This document shows, in pieces, positions 61,998 through 64,000 of a stretch of DNA of 64,000 nt (its first letter is position 1; the number at the start of each line of letters is the position of its first letter). The notes beneath the pieces were generated by a model, which worked only from the letters and a program-made list of their open reading frames with translations, searched no databases and had not been told where the DNA came from. The position numbers were made by a program, and so were the translations under genes. Where the stretch lies: NCBI RefSeq assembly GCF_003952025.1, contig NZ_QXGI01000006.1, forward strand, positions 1 to 64,000, given 5' to 3'. The stretch is from Bifidobacterium castoris (GTDB lineage Bacteria; Actinomycetota; Actinomycetes; Actinomycetales; Bifidobacteriaceae).

Positions 61998-64000
61998 ATG
62001 AACACGACTGGTCGTTTCACGATACCGAGCGAGGAGAACTTCGCCGACGAGACGAAGCGTCTTGCGAAACTGTGGGGAGCCGACGCGATCCGCAATTCCG
62101 ATGGCACGCAGCTTGACGCCGCCGTCCAGAAGCTCGGCAAGAAGATTTACAGCGCCTACTTCCCGACGCGCGCCCACAACGAGTGGATCAGCCTGCACAT
62201 GGATGAGACGCCGCAGGTCTATCTGCTCACGCAGCGCGTCCTCGCCGAGGCGGACACGGTCACCGTCGACCTGATGGAGCGCTTCTACGCCGAGCAGCTG
62301 CAGCCGAACCGCGACGCCGACCCGCACCGCTACTGGGAGGTCATCGACCGTACGACCGGCGAGGTCGTCGATTCGGCACGCTGGGACTTCGACGGCGAGC
62401 ATGATGTGGTGACGATCCGCGGCGCCGAGCCGATGCATGAGTATACGGTCTCGTTCCTCGCATACATCATCTGGGATCCGGTCGAGATGTACAACCATCT
62501 GACGAACGACTGGGGCGACAAGGAACATGAGATCCCCTTCGACATCTACCATCCGGCGACGCGCGACTTCGTGTTCCGTACGTTCGAGCAGTGGCTCAAG
62601 GACAACCCGCGTGCTGACGTCGTGCGGTTCACGACCTTCTTCTACCAGTTCACGCTGATCTTCGACCAGAGGCACCGTGAGAAGATCGTCGACTGGTTCG
62701 GCTGCGCCTGCACGGTCTCGCCGCGCGCGCTCGACGACTTCGAGGCGCTGCACGGCTACCGTCTGCGCCCCGAGGACTTCGTGGACGAAGGCTGCTACAA
62801 CTCCACGTGGCGCATCCCGCGCAAGGCGCAACGCGACTGGATCGCGTTCCTGTCCACCTTCGTGCGCGCGAATGTCCGCAAGCTCGTCGACGAGACGCAC
62901 GCCGCCGGCAAGGAGGCGATGATGTTCCTCGGCGACCAGTGGATCGGCACCGAACCGTACATGGAAGGCTTCGACGAGCTCGGCCTTGACGCGGTCGTCG
63001 GCTCGGTCGGCGACGGCACGACGCTGCGCATGATCGCCGACATCCCCGGCGTACGCTACACCGAAGGCCGCTTCCTGCCGTACTTCTTCCCCGACACCTT
63101 CCATGAGGGCAACGATCCGAGCATCGAAGGCCTCGACAACTGGCGCAAGGCGCGCCGCGCGATCCTGCGTTCGCCGATCTCGCGCATGGGCTACGGCGGC
63201 TACCTCTCGCTCGCTGCGAAGTTCCCGAAATTCGTCGACACGGTGACGGCGATCGCCGACGAATTCCGCGACATCCACGAGCGTACCGGCGGCAAGCCGG
63301 CCGAGGGCGAGCTCAACGTCGCGATCCTCAACTGCTGGGGCCGTATGCGCAGCTGGATGGCGTTCACCGTCGCGCACGCGCTGCCGAACCAGCAGACCTA
63401 CTCGTATTACGGCATCCTCGAGGCGCTCTCCGGCATGCGCGTCAACGTGCGCTTCATCAGCTTCGACGACGTGCTCGAGGGGGGTGTCCCAGACGACGTC
63501 GACGTCATCATCAACGCCGGCCCCGAGCGCACCTCCTTCAGCGGCGGAGACGTGTGGCGCGACCCGCGTCTCGTCTCGACGATCCGGCGCTGGGTGCATG
63601 GCGGAGGCGCCTTCGTCGGCGTCGGACAGCCGACGTCGAGCGATTGGCAGGGGCGGTTCTTCCAGCTCGCCGACGTGCTCGGCGTCGACCAGGAACGCTT
63701 CCAGACGTTGTCGGTCGACAAGTACTGGCCCGAGGTCGCGGATGCCAATTTCATCACCGAGGAGGCGGCCGATGTCGACTTCGGCGAACCGATCCTCAAC
63801 GTCTATCCGATCGATGAGGACGTGACGCTGCTCGACGTGAAGGACGGCCGCGTGCGGCTCGCCGCCAACGACTATGGCCGCGGCCGCGGCGTCTACATCT
63901 CCGGACTGCCGTATTCGGCGGCGAACGCCCGGCTGCTCGAACGCGCGTTGTTCTATGCGAGCCGCAACGAGGACCGCTACGCCGCATGGAGCTCGACGAA
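61998..64000 (+). CDS. lnpA: 1,3-beta-galactosyl-N-acetylhexosamine phosphorylase (GH112), 3' end beyond window
   Basis: 667 codons are visible of roughly 710-750. The enzyme phosphorolyses galacto-N-biose and lacto-N-biose to Gal-1-P and GalNAc/GlcNAc in the cytoplasm. The sequence follows bifidobacterial GLNBP closely: RFTIPSEENFADETKRLAKL, IWDPVEMYNHLTNDWGDKEH, TTFFYQFTLIFDQRHREKI, and the proton donor Asp313 in MMFLGDQWIGTEPY, the same residue number as in B. longum. Near residues 580-600 (DANFITEEAADVDFGEP) it seems to lack an insert of about 30-35 residues that I recall in the B. longum protein. The start has CAAGGAGA. Confidence 0.97.
   Translation, partial: MNTTGRFTIPSEENFADETKRLAKLWGADAIRNSDGTQLDAAVQKLGKKIYSAYFPTRAHNEWISLHMDETPQVYLLTQRVLAEADTVTVDLMERFYAEQLQPNRDADPHRYWEVIDRTTGEVVDSARWDFDGEHDVVTIRGAEPMHEYTVSFLAYIIWDPVEMYNHLTNDWGDKEHEIPFDIYHPATRDFVFRTFEQWLKDNPRADVVRFTTFFYQFTLIFDQRHREKIVDWFGCACTVSPRALDDFEALHGYRLRPEDFVDEGCYNSTWRIPRKAQRDWIAFLSTFVRANVRKLVDETHAAGKEAMMFLGDQWIGTEPYMEGFDELGLDAVVGSVGDGTTLRMIADIPGVRYTEGRFLPYFFPDTFHEGNDPSIEGLDNWRKARRAILRSPISRMGYGGYLSLAAKFPKFVDTVTAIADEFRDIHERTGGKPAEGELNVAILNCWGRMRSWMAFTVAHALPNQQTYSYYGILEALSGMRVNVRFISFDDVLEGGVPDDVDVIINAGPERTSFSGGDVWRDPRLVSTIRRWVHGGGAFVGVGQPTSSDWQGRFFQLADVLGVDQERFQTLSVDKYWPEVADANFITEEAADVDFGEPILNVYPIDEDVTLLDVKDGRVRLAANDYGRGRGVYISGLPYSAANARLLERALFYASRNEDRYAAWSST

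Overview
The window is high-GC actinobacterial DNA that fits the genus Bifidobacterium. Supporting signs are the 5S rRNA sequence, a dnaK-grpE-dnaJ-hspR heat-shock operon with an HspR box, several carbohydrate ABC importers that carry no ATPase of their own, and a GH112 galacto-N-biose/lacto-N-biose phosphorylase. I cannot name the species.

Layout. 1-2731: tail of a 5S rRNA gene, then a small zinc-ribbon protein, a nitroreductase, a DUF4235 membrane protein and a histidine phosphatase. 2779-24341: an alpha-glucan locus with an alpha-glucosidase, two ABC importers (5119-9970 and 15686-19529), 4-alpha-glucanotransferase, a second GH13 enzyme, an intracellular pullulanase, a DUF624 protein, a HAD hydrolase, a TraX-like protein and two LacI regulators. 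LacI-type operators with an AAC|GTT or AAC|GCT centre lie on several promoters here and tie the locus together. 24920-29374: the heat-shock operon. 29709-35279: a TetR regulator, an MFS transporter, a GH3 beta-glucosidase and a HAD phosphatase, with two AT-rich palindromic operators.

35280-41841: a decayed MFS fragment, then a six-gene leftward operon read from 41841 down: class-III PLP enzyme, SDR, APH-type kinase, APC permease, a PII-like protein and a GntR regulator. This looks like an import, phosphorylate, eliminate, oxidise route for an amino alcohol or hydroxy-amino acid, and it is the best candidate here for an undescribed system. 42128-51263: an iron-uptake system (FTR1, P19 lipoprotein, DUF2318 Fe-S membrane protein, two FtsX-type permeases, ATPase) with an FMN-binding lipoprotein and a divergent ApbE flavin transferase. 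51524-51778 is a small GlsB/YeaQ-type membrane protein.

51909-64000: an amino-sugar locus. Leftward: ROK regulator, ROK kinase, nagB and nagA, plus an intracellular right-handed beta-helix protein. Rightward: a solute-binding protein, two permeases and lnpA (GH112, cut by the window end). Imported galacto-N-biose or lacto-N-biose would be phosphorolysed to Gal-1-P and GlcNAc/GalNAc, and GlcNAc passed through a kinase, NagA and NagB to fructose-6-P.

Non-coding structure is rich: a 52-bp tandem repeat array, a dispersed repeat family in two intergenic regions, a 36-bp perfect palindrome, and long hairpins between solute-binding-protein and permease genes. No tRNA, CRISPR array, insertion sequence or prophage was seen.
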